From: Pseudomonas sp. B21-023
GTDB lineage: Bacteria; Pseudomonadota; Gammaproteobacteria; Pseudomonadales; Pseudomonadaceae
NCBI RefSeq assembly: GCF_024749165.1
Contig: NZ_CP087190.1
Coordinates: 806,001 to 870,000, forward strand
DNA length: 64,000 nucleotides
Direction of reading: 5' to 3'
Position 1 is the first letter of the stretch. Each line of letters begins with the position of its first letter. Made by a program: the position numbers and the translations under genes. Under the pieces are notes generated by a model, which was given only the letters and a program-made list of their open reading frames with translations, was not told the DNA's origin and did not search any database. Positions 8,813 to 17,454 of the stretch are shown here, piece by piece.

Positions 8813-8959
8813 GGGGAGCTGACCCTAGAGAGGTACGTATGACAGGGAAATTGAGGGTAACTCAATCCTTGGGAATATGGCCATGCCTACATTGCTGACG
8901 CATCAGTGGGTGCCGACCTGACTTACTTAAGGCGAGTTGGGTGGACGCTTACGATTGTC

Positions 8960-9000
8960 GCCCCTGTACGTACGATGTCCCCACTCGCATGAACAGGGGC
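8960..9000. terminator. Possible terminator hairpin between convergent genes
   Basis: GCCCCTGT (8960-8967) pairs with ACAGGGGC (8993-9000) across a 25-base loop, in the gap between the KITE gene and the convergent helicase gene. The loop is long and the T-run weak, so this is only a candidate end for either transcript. The rest of 8813-9018 shows nothing recognisable. Confidence 0.3.
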
Positions 9001-9018
9001 TTCTAGCAAACGCTAGCG

Positions 9019-10887
9019 TCAACGATTGCTTTGTTGGCTAAGCCGGCTCTCGAAGTATTGCGCAGTCTCTTTGTCGGTACAATACAGGTAGCAACCCTTC
9101 ATCCCGCGTGTCATCAGGGTTCGGTATGTATTTTTGATGATCAGGTCTGTTTCATTTTTCGTGAGGGCAGGTTGCTCTTTCATCATTTTTTTCCAGCCGC
9201 GAATCGATTTATCTTGCTTGTCGCGCTCATCCGGGGATGTCACTACCTGACCGTCACGTACGACCAGATCTGGTCCGATAATCACCCCGATGTAGTCGAC
9301 TTCCAAACCTTGGCAGGTATGAATGCAGCCAACCTGCTCGATGGAGTTTTCAGCGATGATCCATAGGCTGCCATCCTGATCCAGGTTCCATTGGCGTTTG
9401 TAGTCACCAATCACGATATCAGCAGCGGTGGGGTCTTTCTTGCTCAACCAAGGCCAGCAATAGCCCGCGACCACACGAGCTTTGTTTCCGTGGTTTTTCT
9501 CGTTGATTGCGTCATGCATCGCCTGAGGTGAGTCGAACACCTTAAACTCGTACTCTTGGGTCTCAAGCGTCGGATTTGCCGTCGAGCGAATGCCTAGCGT
9601 GTCATCCAGCCATGCCAGGTAACCGTCAGAACCACTGCAGCGAAACTGCGAAGACAGCACGTGTTCTTCAACCACAGCACCCTTGGCGTTCGCAAAGGCG
9701 CGAATCGCCTGCTTGCTGCCGATATCGCTCAAGGTTACACGCTGGTCCTCATCAATAAAGAAAATGGAGCATTTCGCTGAGTCAATCAGCTCCTTGATTT
9801 GGTTCTCTCCAAGGTTTCCATAAAGCCCGCTTTTCTCATTCAACCGGTGAGCTTCGTCCACGATAAGCGCATCGAATGTGTTGGGCTCAGTGTCGATGAA
9901 TGCCCCAGAGCCTGAAAAGAAATTCGAGAAATGGCTGCGCTTGATGGTCCCAACCAGTTTGCTTTCGTAGACCTTGCGAGGGGCGGCATTCTTGGAGACG
10001 TATTTGCTCATCAGCTTCAATTCGGTGAGCTTCACCAGCAGATTGATAGCCAGAACAGTTTTTCCGGTGCCCGGTCCACCTTCGATGATCATCACCTTGG
10101 GTGCTTGGTTCGAGGCCTCGCTTGCCGCCGCCAGCGCCGACTCAAAAATTGCTTTCTGATCGTCAATTAATACGAACTCGGGTTTGCCTTTCATCAACCC
10201 TCCAAGGGCTTCGGCTAGCGCCTTGGACGGGCGAATTTTTCCTTCGGACAGCTCGTAAAGAACCTCTTTGTTGTCGCCATGATTTATGTGCTTTTTCAGA
10301 AAGGTTCTGAGTTTACTGAGCTCTTCCGGGCCTTTCAGAAACAGCGGAGCCTTGCTGATGTGGGGCTCATAGTGGGCTGAATCTATGACCCCGTCGCTGA
10401 CGTAGTTATGGAGGTAGGCACAGGGACGGATTTCGATGCTTTTGTCATACACCGCCTCGTTGAAGCCTTCCAACAGTGCTGCATATGACCACACCTGATA
10501 GGACGGGTGGATGGTCTCAATGAGGCCGCCACCCAATGCCGTTTTGACGATGGCATCCTTGGTTGTGGCGTTGGCCTTACTCCATTGTTTCAGCTCGATC
10601 AGTACGGCCTTTTTTGCCTGGTTTTCGTCGCGACCGGTGAGTAGGAAGTCGATTCGCTTTGACGACTGCGGAATGTGCAATTCAATGGCCAGGCCTGCGT
10701 CGCTCGGCAGGCCCTCGTCTCTAAGGACCTTGGCCATGTACGTTAGGGATCCTTGCCAAGACCTGATTTCCGATGTGCCAACGTTCTTGCCGGTAGCTTC
10801 CTTGTAATGCCTGAGGATCACCTCCTCAATGTCATCGTTATCGTTGTCTTTAAGAAATTGCTGTTTGGTCGCAGCGTAAACGATCAC
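9019..10887 (-). CDS. PD-(D/E)XK nuclease - SF1 helicase fusion (DUF2075-type)
   Basis: A 622-residue protein read from a GTG (RBS AAGGA, 6 bp away). The N-terminal domain has a nuclease-like pattern: E69, D80 in SKRIDFLL, then IELK (E98, K100) and Q131 in the following helix, as in PD-(D/E)XK folds. The C-terminal part is an SF1-type DUF2075 helicase with Walker A GGPGTGKT (270-277), Walker B VDEAH (343-347), FFIDEDQ and a motif V-like CQGLEVDYIG. It ends with TRGMKGCYLYC. Such nuclease-helicase fusions are common in defence islands. It lies 24 bp downstream of a truncated MazG-like gene with which it was probably co-expressed. Catalytic residues look intact. Anti-phage function is inferred. 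Confidence 0.8.
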   Translation of the reverse strand: MIVYAATKQQFLKDNDNDDIEEVILRHYKEATGKNVGTSEIRSWQGSLTYMAKVLRDEGLPSDAGLAIELHIPQSSKRIDFLLTGRDENQAKKAVLIELKQWSKANATTKDAIVKTALGGGLIETIHPSYQVWSYAALLEGFNEAVYDKSIEIRPCAYLHNYVSDGVIDSAHYEPHISKAPLFLKGPEELSKLRTFLKKHINHGDNKEVLYELSEGKIRPSKALAEALGGLMKGKPEFVLIDDQKAIFESALAAASEASNQAPKVMIIEGGPGTGKTVLAINLLVKLTELKLMSKYVSKNAAPRKVYESKLVGTIKRSHFSNFFSGSGAFIDTEPNTFDALIVDEAHRLNEKSGLYGNLGENQIKELIDSAKCSIFFIDEDQRVTLSDIGSKQAIRAFANAKGAVVEEHVLSSQFRCSGSDGYLAWLDDTLGIRSTANPTLETQEYEFKVFDSPQAMHDAINEKNHGNKARVVAGYCWPWLSKKDPTAADIVIGDYKRQWNLDQDGSLWIIAENSIEQVGCIHTCQGLEVDYIGVIIGPDLVVRDGQVVTSPDERDKQDKSIRGWKKMMKEQPALTKNETDLIIKNTYRTLMTRGMKGCYLYCTDKETAQYFESRLSQQSNR

Positions 10888-10911
10888 GGGTTGTCCTTAG
10901 ATGCGTGTTGG

Positions 10912-11086
10912 TCAGAGTCGGTCGTACTTTTTGCTGTTGCTTCTGGCTTTATCCACGGGGTACTTCTGGCCATTGGAGGCGAGTTTCCGTGTCACCGCTT
11001 CGTTGAGGTCAATGCCGAGTACACTGCTCAGGCGAACCAAGTACATCAGTACGTCCGCCAGTTCATCCTTGACGGCTTGGCCGATT
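10912..11086 (-). pseudogene. MazG-like nucleotide pyrophosphohydrolase, 3' fragment
   Basis: The last 58 or so codons of a MazG-like enzyme: DELADVLMYLVRLSSVLGID, then LNEAVTRKLASNGQKYPV and a basic tail ending DRL. DELADVL is the metal-binding DExxD-type motif of this family. The 5' half, including the first metal-binding ExxE helix, is missing because the frame enters the end of the IS256-family element at about 11087. No matching 5' half is visible on the far side of the IS. The intact gene would have sat just upstream of the nuclease-helicase gene in the same orientation. The fragment is unlikely to work. Confidence 0.75.
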
Positions 11087-12467
11087 TGATTGTGTCCCAG
11101 GAAGTGGTGTAACTCATCATGGCTCTGGCCACTGAGTTTGCCGTTTAGTTGATCACGGCCGACAGCTTGGCCTGTGGATTATCGCTGACCGCTTCGAAGG
11201 CCTCCAACTGCATGTAGCGTCTTTGCAGGCACCACTCGTCGTTCTGCTCCAGCAGCATCGCGCCTACCAGCCGTGTGATGGCCGGATCGTTGGGAAAAAT
11301 CCCCACGACATCGGTGCGGCGTTTGATTTCAGCGTTAAGCCGTTCAAGCGGGTTGGTGCTGTGTAACTGCTGTCGGTGCGCTTTTGGAAACGCCATGTGA
11401 GCCAGCACTTCATCCTCGCAGCCGTCCATGAGTGTCGCGATCTTGGGGTATTTTTCGCGCAGTTGATCAGCGACCAAACGCCATTGCTGATGGCATTCGG
11501 CACGGCTGTCCTGGGCGAAGACCGTGCGCAGCAGCGCCGCTACCATGGTGCGCTGGCCCTTGCCGACATGGGCCATGGCGTTGCGCATGAAGTGCACGCG
11601 ACAGCGCTGCCAGGTCGCATTGAAGACCTTGGACACAGCTGCTTTCAGGCCTTCGTGGGCGTCGGAGATGACCAGCTTCACGCCCCGTAAGCCACGTCGC
11701 ATGAGGCTGCGCAGGAAGTCTGTCCAGAACGGCTCGGCCTCCGATGGCCCAACCCACATGCCCAGGACTTCGCGGCCACCGTCAGTGTTCACGGCCACGG
11801 CGATTATTACGGCGACCGAGACGATGCGCCCGGCCTCCCGCACCTTGACGTAGGTGGCATCGATCCAGAGGTAGGGCCAGTCACCTTCAAGTGGCCGATC
11901 AAGAAACGCATGAACGCGTTCATCAATCTCGCCTGCCAGCCGTGACACCTGGCTTTTGGAAATGCCGGTCATGCCCATGGCCTTCACCAGCTCATCTACT
12001 GAACGCGTTGAAACGCCTTGAATGTAGGCCTCCTGAATGACCGCCGCCATGGCCTTCTCGGCGGTGCGTCGAGGTTCGAGGAAGCCCGGAAAGTAGCTGC
12101 CTTGGCGCAACTTGGGGATCTTCAGGTCGACGTCGCCGGCACGGGTTTGCCACAGGCGGTCACGGTAGCCATTGCGGCTGTTTGTCCGGTCTGGGCTTTT
12201 GACATCGAAGCCGGCACCGCACAGGCCTTCGACATCGAACTCCATCATGCGCTGGGCAACGAACTGGATCATTTGCTTGAGCAGATCAGCATCTGCCCCT
12301 TTCTCAACCAACTCGGTCAATGCGATAGTGGGCTTGGTCATCGTGGTTTCTCTGGTGAAGGTTAAGTCCGCAAACTCAACGTTAGCCAAGAACCACGATG
12401 ACCATCCTCTTTCGCCCGCAGGGCGCCTTCGGCTGGTTCAGTTACACCACTTCCCGGGACACGATCA
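11087..12467 (-). mobile_element. IS256-family insertion sequence
   Basis: About 1381 bp bounded by imperfect 28-bp terminal inverted repeats (11087-11114 and 12440-12467, 26 of 28 matching; inner part GGAAGTGGTGTAACT exact). It contains one transposase gene. The flanking 8-mers are GGCCGATT on the left and CACTTTCC on the right, so no target duplication is visible. That implies a deletion next to the IS or recombination between two copies after insertion. Confidence 0.8.
11145..12341 (-). CDS. IS256-family (mutator-type) transposase
   Basis: A 398-residue DDE transposase. Catalytic acids are visible in [23 protein letters not shown] and [11 protein letters not shown], with the family's [11 protein letters not shown] histidine/cysteine region between the second and third. 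The start chosen is ATG 12341; the frame is open 16 codons further upstream. Length is normal for IS256 transposases and no internal disruption is seen, so the element may be active. Confidence 0.9.
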   Translation of the reverse strand: MTKPTIALTELVEKGADADLLKQMIQFVAQRMMEFDVEGLCGAGFDVKSPDRTNSRNGYRDRLWQTRAGDVDLKIPKLRQGSYFPGFLEPRRTAEKAMAAVIQEAYIQGVSTRSVDELVKAMGMTGISKSQVSRLAGEIDERVHAFLDRPLEGDWPYLWIDATYVKVREAGRIVSVAVIIAVAVNTDGGREVLGMWVGPSEAEPFWTDFLRSLMRRGLRGVKLVISDAHEGLKAAVSKVFNATWQRCRVHFMRNAMAHVGKGQRTMVAALLRTVFAQDSRAECHQQWRLVADQLREKYPKIATLMDGCEDEVLAHMAFPKAHRQQLHSTNPLERLNAEIKRRTDVVGIFPNDPAITRLVGAMLLEQNDEWCLQRRYMQLEAFEAVSDNPQAKLSAVIN

Positions 12468-12677
12468 CACTTTCCGATCAATTTGCCGAGCATCATTGAT
12501 GCCGGGCCCCTGTTCAGAGCGGCACCATTTCACGAATGCCTGCCACCGATCACAGTGCGCCTTGACCGTGCCGTAGTGGCCGCCACCGAACATGTCCTTA
12601 AGCGCCTGCGGCCCTGCGTAGCTCAATTGCCTGCCATAACCGAAATTGCGACCATCGCGTCTGCCTACCAATGCCAT
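12468..12677 (-). pseudogene. Truncated integrase, N-terminal fragment
   Basis: Codes for MALVGRRDGRNFGYGRQLSY and 50 more residues (including LKDMFGGGHYGTVKAHCDRW), which resembles the SAM-like DNA-binding N-terminus of integrase-domain proteins found on Pseudomonas integrative elements. The frame runs into the right end of the IS and stops there. The catalytic domain is absent, so it is a remnant of a second mobile element. Confidence 0.6.
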
Positions 12678-13215
12678 GTCGGTCACCTCATCTGCCGTTC
12701 TCCGATCCTCGCCCCACGTCATCCCGCCAAGAATGCTGAGTGTTATCAGGGATCAAGGCCCCTGCGACCTGTGGGGATGTCCTCTAACGCGGGACTGGCG
12801 GCTCCTTACGTCCGGGAGCAAGGGCATCTCATGATCTGGCCTCCTGAACACCGTTACCAGTGGGCGGGTGGAGGCTGCATTGGCTGACGAGACCAGTGCC
12901 GCGAGATCCTGAGCCGGGAGAACGCAGCGGTGCGATGACCGGGGCATGCCTGACTGTCAGTCAGGTGCAGTCCATTCCTTGGTCTGCGGCACCATCATCT
13001 ACATCGCTGTTGCTGGTGACATCGGCGTTTGTCACGCCAATTGTCACGAGTGGAGTTGCCGCAAAGCCAAGTGCGATGAGGGCTGCAGCAGTGTCAGAAG
13101 CGCCCGTCTCTTTCCAGGAGAAAGAGACGGGCGCAGGTTGGCGCAAGATTCGGCCAAGCGGATAGGTTGCTGCAGAGCTGCGAAGTAGAAAGTGCTGTCT
13201 GGCGCACGAGGGCCA
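12678..13215. other. Unassigned island DNA
   Basis: A stretch of about 540 bases with only short, unconvincing frames. It holds a short palindrome CCTGACTGTCAGTCAGG at 12949-12965 and a perfect 14-bp hairpin at 13100-13134. No gene, RNA or repeat family is recognised. Confidence 0.4.
13100..13134. repeat. Perfect 14-bp-stem hairpin
   Basis: GCGCCCGTCTCTTT (13100-13113) pairs perfectly with 13121-13134 across a 7-base loop. There is no T-run on either side, so a classical terminator is not clear. It lies downstream of the small minus-strand frame at 13216-13452. Confidence 0.5.
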
Positions 13216-13452
13216 TCATCTGAAGTAGGCATCCATCACCGTGGAGGTGACCGGGCGAGCTGCCGGATGCGAATCGCCCTTGGGGAGAACCACCGGGGGA
13301 GCGGCGTGACCTTCAAGGTTCGGGTCACCTGGGGTGCTGTCATCGACAGCCTTTGCACGGCCAGTTCTACGCCTGTGGAAAAACCCGGTCAAGGGCCGAA
13401 ATTCAGCGCTCTTGGGGGCGTGAAAAGCGGTTATCCACCGTTGGAATTCCAT
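13216..13452 (-). CDS. Hypothetical small protein
   Basis: A 78-residue frame starting at ATG with AGGA seven bases upstream. The sequence is basic at the N-terminus (FFHRRRTGRAKAV) and proline-rich after that, with no signal peptide, membrane segment or recognisable motif. It could be a real small island gene or a chance frame; the ribosome binding site is the main argument for it. Confidence 0.3.
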   Translation of the reverse strand: MEFQRWITAFHAPKSAEFRPLTGFFHRRRTGRAKAVDDSTPGDPNLEGHAAPPVVLPKGDSHPAARPVTSTVMDAYFR

Positions 13453-13497
13453 GGTAAATCCTGGACAACGTCGTGGCTTTTAGCTTTTCAAAATAAG

Positions 13498-13540
13498 GTC
13501 CATCCAAACAGGGCGGCTTTGCAGCCCTGTTTGGATGGAC
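13498..13540. repeat. Perfect 17-bp-stem hairpin
   Basis: GTCCATCCAAACAGGGC (13498-13514) is exactly repeated in inverse at 13524-13540 around a 9-base loop. On the minus strand the stem is followed by CTTATTTTG, weakly terminator-like, so it could end integrase transcription. The length and perfection are unusual for a plain terminator. Confidence 0.55.
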
Positions 13541-13625
13541 CCGCGCTGAGAAGCGGATAAGCGAGGCTGCTTGCCCCGAGTCACGAACGTTCAGCTGTTA
13601 CCGCAATTCTTGCGCCTGCACAGTG

Positions 13626-14882
13626 CTAACGAATCGGCACCACATTTTTGTCTCTGACTTGGCCGTATGCAGAGGCGAGCAGGCTGCCGGTGGCGGCTTT
13701 CTGGATGTACTCACTCCACCAAGCCATCATCGGCCGCCGTCGCTCAATGTAGTCGGCTCGGTTGTAGGCGCTCCGAACCTCATCCTTGTCGACATGCGCC
13801 AGTGCGACCTCAATGAGTTCCGGGTCCCACCCATGTTCATTCAAGATGGTGCTGGCCATCGAACGCATGCCGTGGCTGACCAATCGATCTTGGAAGCCCA
13901 TACGTTTCAACGCCATGTTGGCAGTCTGGCTATTCGCGTGGGTGCGTGGATTTCTGTCTGCCGGGAAGACGTATTCGCGATGGCCGCTGTGGGTCTTCAG
14001 AGACTCCAACAGTGCTACAGCGTGATCGCTCAACGGAATGCTGTGTGGGCGGCGCTTTTTCATCCGCTCTGGTGGGATAGTCCACACACGTCTTTCAAAG
14101 TCGATGTCTGCCCAGCGAGTGGTCGCTGCTTCTGCCGGGCGCGTCATGGTGTGCAACTGCCATTCGATCAGGCAGCGCGTGGTCCGTTTGATGCTGGCGT
14201 TCGCGATCTCCAGCATGAGCTCGGGGAGCTCTTCGGGTGGAAGCGCAGCCATGTTCTCTTTTTTGGGCTTCTTGAAGACTGCCCTGATGCCGCTGAGCGG
14301 GTTGGCGAAGATCAGGCCGGAGTTTACGCCGTAGGTCATGATCTCGTTTAGTCGCTGGCTGAGACGCTTGACCGTCTCCAGGCTGCCTTTCGCTTCGATT
14401 GGGCGAAGCAATGCGATCACCATCGGAGCGGTGATCTTCGTCAGTGGCGTCGTCTTCAAATCGGGGAACACATGGAGCGTGAGCGATCGCCAAATGTCCT
14501 CGGCGTAGGCCGGGGTGACCGAGTCTTTCTTGAGTTCAAACCAGGCGGTGGCCACGTTCTCGAAGGTGTGTTCGGTTTCCGCGCGTTTGGCTTCATTCAA
14601 CGTATTGCGCTGCACCTTCGGATCGATGCCCTGTGCGAGCAGCTCGCGTGCATCGACTGCCATCTTTCGTGCGTTGGCCAGTGACAGCTCGGGGTAGGTC
14701 CCGAAGCCGATGTTGATGCGCTTCTTGGTCACGGGTTCGCGGTAGTTGAAATTCCACAGCAACGAGCCGTTGCTGCGTACTCGGAGCTGCAAACCGTCAC
14801 CGTCCGTGAGGACGTAATCCTTGGACGCGGGTTTGACTCCCTTGAGCTGTCGATCTGAGAGGCGGAGAGTTTGAGCAGGCAT
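13626..14882 (-). CDS. P4-type tyrosine integrase
   Basis: A 418-residue phage-type integrase with an N-terminal DUF4102-like arm-binding domain (LSDRQLKGVKPASKDYVLTD), a central SAM-like domain and a catalytic domain. Catalytic residues visible are R248 (TMTRPAEAATTRW), K276, H337 and R340 (HGMRS), H363 and nucleophile Y373 (RSAYNRADY). The start is ATG 14882 with GAGGA upstream; the longer open frame toward ssrA is discarded. It lies about 185 bp from the 3' end of the intact tmRNA gene, the expected place for the integrase of an ssrA-integrated element. It presumably catalyses exchange between the repeats at 1660 and 15067. Confidence 0.95.
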   Translation of the reverse strand: MPAQTLRLSDRQLKGVKPASKDYVLTDGDGLQLRVRSNGSLLWNFNYREPVTKKRINIGFGTYPELSLANARKMAVDARELLAQGIDPKVQRNTLNEAKRAETEHTFENVATAWFELKKDSVTPAYAEDIWRSLTLHVFPDLKTTPLTKITAPMVIALLRPIEAKGSLETVKRLSQRLNEIMTYGVNSGLIFANPLSGIRAVFKKPKKENMAALPPEELPELMLEIANASIKRTTRCLIEWQLHTMTRPAEAATTRWADIDFERRVWTIPPERMKKRRPHSIPLSDHAVALLESLKTHSGHREYVFPADRNPRTHANSQTANMALKRMGFQDRLVSHGMRSMASTILNEHGWDPELIEVALAHVDKDEVRSAYNRADYIERRRPMMAWWSEYIQKAATGSLLASAYGQVRDKNVVPIR

Positions 14883-15032
14883 GAGATTGTCCTCAGGCAC
14901 TGATTCGGTATTCCAAAGATTAGCACCGGGTGAGCTGGAATACCGTCTGGAATACCAGAACGGCTGGAACTCAAAAAATCTCAAAAGACCGCAGAAGCGC
15001 TGGAGGCCGCGTATTTACTGGATCGCAGGCAC

Positions 15033-15062
15033 AAAAAAAGACGTCCGTGGACGTCTTTTTTT
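15033..15062. terminator. Bidirectional terminator downstream of ssrA
   Basis: AAAAAAAGACGTCC (15033-15046) pairs with 15049-15062, giving a GC core flanked by A and T runs so that it can terminate on both strands. It is 7 bp beyond the tmRNA 3' CCA on the minus strand and is carried by the island, replacing the native terminator now seen at 1613-1645. Confidence 0.8.
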
Positions 15063-15066
15063 GATC

Positions 15067-15083
15067 ATTTGGTGGAGCCGGGG
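15067..15083. repeat. attR-like direct repeat at the ssrA 3' end
   Basis: Exact copy of the 17-bp repeat at 1660-1676, overlapping the acceptor stem and CCA end of the tmRNA gene. The integrase gene start is on the island side. Together the two copies define an element of about 13.4 kb. Confidence 0.85.
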
Positions 15084-15470
15084 GGATTTGAACCCCCGTC
15101 CGCCAGTACTCCGCTGTCGGTACTACATGCTTAGCCGTGTCTACTGATTTAATCCGCAGCCGCCCGACGGGCAGGGTGCTTTGGATGAGTTGGGTAAGTT
15201 TTAGTCGCTTCGCCCCCAACGTGCTGCACGACGATCCTGTTCTGTATGACAATCATTTCGGGTTTACAGGCATCCCCTGATGATTGCTGGAGCCGAAGCT
15301 ACCAGAAGCAATGGGTCAGATTAAGCCGCGAGAGCGACTTCACCGTTCTCCACGCCGAAGGTATTGTCATTGGCAACTATAGAAAGTTGCAACAGTGGAT
15401 TTACGAGTTCTGTTACCAACTCGGCATGCACCTAGAGTTTCGCTACCGGCGTCGAATCCTAATCGGCCCC
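15070..15470 (-). ncRNA. ssrA: Transfer-messenger RNA (tmRNA)
   Basis: A 401-nt gene on the minus strand. The 5' end GGGGCCG pairs with CGGCTCC before the ACCA end, forming the alanine-type acceptor stem; the T arm GGGGGTTCAAATCCCCC is intact. The tag-coding part (15321-15374) starts at a GCC resume codon and reads ANDNTFGVENGEVALAA then TAA, with the AND start and ALAA end expected of ssrA degradation tags. tmRNA with SmpB rescues stalled ribosomes and marks products for proteolysis. The 3' end serves as the island's integration site and stays intact. Confidence 0.95.
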
Positions 15471-15513
15471 ACACTCAGCTCTAGCTGAACGTGCCTTTCA
15501 GCACGCAAGGCCG

Positions 15514-15519
15514 AGTATA
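15514..15519 (-). promoter_or_regulatory. Possible ssrA -10 element
   Basis: TATACT on the minus strand, about 44 bp upstream of the mature tmRNA 5' end, which would leave a short 5' leader for processing. No good -35 hexamer is seen 17 bp further upstream. Confidence 0.35.
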
Positions 15520-15521
15520 CG

Positions 15522-15568
15522 CGCTTACGCGGGCGACGTCGACAGAAGGTTCGGTCGCCCGCGTGAGC
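15522..15568 (-). terminator. Hairpin after the small exported-protein gene
   Basis: Sixteen-base arms at 15522-15537 and 15553-15568 (core ACGCGGGCGAC/GTCGCCCGCGT) with one mismatch, 10 bp downstream of the stop codon at 15579. It has no T-run, so termination efficiency is uncertain, but placement suits separation of this gene from ssrA. Confidence 0.45.
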
Positions 15569-15575
15569 GCAGGGC

Positions 15576-15869
15576 CTAGGTGCCGCTGCCACCGGCCGAG
15601 CCGCTGCCTTTCTCGGTCTTTTCCAGGCGCTCGAGCACCTTGCTGGTGATGGCGATGCATTCCTTGGTATCGCCTTTCGCCTGGGCGGCCTTGGCCTGGT
15701 CCACGTGCTCGGTGATGGCCTTGTCCAGGCCTTCGGAGGTGGCGCCGGCGGTGGCCATGCTGTCGTCGATCTTCTGCAGATTCATGGTGCACAGGTCGTC
15801 GGCGGCGAATACAGGCGAGGCCAGCAGGGTGGCGGCCGCGAACAGGGCGGATAGCGCAGTACCTTTCAT
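15576..15869 (-). CDS. Small exported hypothetical protein
   Basis: A 97-residue protein from ATG 15869 with AGGAGA seven bases upstream. It has a clear Sec signal peptide (MKGTALSALFAAATLLASP, cleavage after VFA) and a short helical, lysine/alanine-rich mature part of about 75 residues. Two cysteines (DDLCTM and TKECIAI) could form a disulphide. The C-terminus is a glycine/serine tail. I do not recognise a family with a known role. It lies between ssrA and accC, transcribed the same way but behind the accC terminator. Confidence 0.7.
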   Translation of the reverse strand: MKGTALSALFAAATLLASPVFAADDLCTMNLQKIDDSMATAGATSEGLDKAITEHVDQAKAAQAKGDTKECIAITSKVLERLEKTEKGSGSAGGSGT

Positions 15870-15934
15870 GGGAGTCTCCTCGTGAGGCCTCGGGAAGGTG
15901 GGCCTGATCGGTGGACTGCGTGGCTTTGGGCGGG

Positions 15935-15985
15935 GTTCCATTGGGTTTGCCGCCCTGGTATCGAGGGGCAAGCCCGCTCCCACGT
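15935..15985. repeat. REP-like palindrome (single)
   Basis: GGGGCAAGCCCGCTCCCAC inside this stretch is the Pseudomonas REP core (hairpin GGGC..GCCC followed by TCCCAC). It lies upstream of the small exported-protein gene. Only one copy is seen here. Confidence 0.5.
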
Positions 15986-16035
15986 GTACGGATCACCCAC
16001 GCCTTGCGCTCCCGGGGTTTTGGCATGCGCAAATA

Positions 16036-16060
16036 AAAAACCCCGGCACGGGGCCGGGGC
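16036..16060 (-). terminator. accBC operon terminator
   Basis: CCCCGGC (16041-16047) pairs with GCCGGGG (16053-16059). On the minus strand the stem is followed by TTTTTTATTT. It lies about 25 bp beyond the accC stop codon. Confidence 0.85.
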
Positions 16061-16081
16061 TCTTTCATCACGCTAACGCGA

Positions 16082-17437
16082 TCACTCCTGGTTGGCCAGT
16101 TTGTGCTCGAGGTAGTGGATGTTGACGCCGCCTTTGCAGAAACCTTCATCACGCACCAGGTCGCGGTGCAGCGGGATGTTGGTCTTGATGCCGTCGACGA
16201 CGATCTCGTCCAGGGCGTTGCGCATGCGCGCCATGGCTTCGTCGCGGTCCTTGCCGTAGGTGATCAGCTTGCCGATCAACGAATCGTAGTTCGGCGGAAC
16301 CGAGTAGCCGCTGTACAGGTGCGAATCGACGCGCACGCCGTTGCCGCCCGGGGCGTGGAAGTGCTTCACCTTGCCTGGGCTCGGGATGAACTTCTTCGGG
16401 TCTTCGGCGTTGATCCGGCACTCCAGCGAGTGGCCGCGAATCACCACGTCTTCCTGGCGGAACGACAGCTTGTTGCCAGCGGCGATGCTGAGCATCTCCT
16501 TGACGATGTCGATACCGGTGACCATTTCCGAAACCGGGTGCTCCACCTGAACACGGGTGTTCATCTCGATGAAGTAGAAACGGCCGTTCTCGTACAGGAA
16601 CTCGAAGGTACCGGCACCGCGGTAGCCGATCTCGATGCACGCGTCGACGCAACGCTTGAAGACTTCCTGGCGGGCCTTCTCGTCGATGCACGGGGCTGGC
16701 GCTTCTTCCAGCACCTTCTGGTGACGGCGCTGCAGCGAGCAGTCACGGTCGCCCAGGTGCACGGCGTTGCCCTGGCCGTCGGACAGGACCTGCACTTCCA
16801 CGTGGCGTGGGTTGGTCAGGAACTTCTCCAGGTAGACCATCGGGTTGCCGAACGCGGCACCGGCTTCGGTGCGGGTCAGCTTGGCCGATTCGATCAGGTC
16901 TTCTTCCTTGTGCACAACGCGCATGCCGCGACCACCACCGCCACCGGCGGCCTTGATGATCACCGGGTAACCCACCTCGCGGGCGATCGCCAGCGCGGTT
17001 TCCGGGTCTTCCGGCAGCGGGCCGTCGGAGCCCGGCACGGTCGGCACGCCCGACTTGATCATTGCGTCCTTGGCCGACACCTTGTCGCCCATCAGGCGGA
17101 TGGTGTCGGCTTTCGGGCCGATGAAGATGTAGCCGGAGTTTTCCACCTGCTCGGCGAAATCGGCGTTTTCCGCGAGGAAGCCGTAGCCCGGGTGGATGGC
17201 GGTGGCACCTGTCACTTCGGCGGCGGCGATGATCGCCGGGATGTGCAGGTAGGATTCCTTGGACGATGCAGGGCCGATGCAGACCGATTCGTCTGCCAGG
17301 CCCAGGTGCATCAGTTCACGGTCAGCCGTGGAGTGCACGGCGACGGTCTTGATGCCCAGCTCTTTGCAGGCACGCAGGATCCGCAGGGCAATTTCCCCGC
17401 GGTTGGCGATCAGAACTTTTTCGAGCTTCCCAGACAT
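16082..17437 (-). CDS. accC: Biotin carboxylase, acetyl-CoA carboxylase subunit
   Basis: A 451-residue biotin carboxylase: carboxylates the biotin on AccB with ATP and bicarbonate, the first half-reaction of malonyl-CoA synthesis for fatty acids. The order is biotin carboxylase N-domain ([19 protein letters not shown]), ATP-grasp with the glycine-rich loop [13 protein letters not shown], then the active-site segment [14 protein letters not shown] and the C-domain. Length is standard. The start ATG 17437 has GGAGAG upstream and follows accB by 17 bp, so the two are an operon read leftward into a strong terminator. Confidence 0.97.
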   Translation of the reverse strand: MSGKLEKVLIANRGEIALRILRACKELGIKTVAVHSTADRELMHLGLADESVCIGPASSKESYLHIPAIIAAAEVTGATAIHPGYGFLAENADFAEQVENSGYIFIGPKADTIRLMGDKVSAKDAMIKSGVPTVPGSDGPLPEDPETALAIAREVGYPVIIKAAGGGGGRGMRVVHKEEDLIESAKLTRTEAGAAFGNPMVYLEKFLTNPRHVEVQVLSDGQGNAVHLGDRDCSLQRRHQKVLEEAPAPCIDEKARQEVFKRCVDACIEIGYRGAGTFEFLYENGRFYFIEMNTRVQVEHPVSEMVTGIDIVKEMLSIAAGNKLSFRQEDVVIRGHSLECRINAEDPKKFIPSPGKVKHFHAPGGNGVRVDSHLYSGYSVPPNYDSLIGKLITYGKDRDEAMARMRNALDEIVVDGIKTNIPLHRDLVRDEGFCKGGVNIHYLEHKLANQE

Positions 17438-17454
17438 CGTTGGCTCTCCGCGAA

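Noticed and set aside
11079..12475. IS256 target site duplication
   Set aside because: Flanking 8-mers GGCCGATT and CACTTTCC do not match.
12961..13146. Minus-strand 61-codon frame
   Set aside because: It needs a TTG start, has no ribosome binding site and includes half of the 13100-13134 hairpin.
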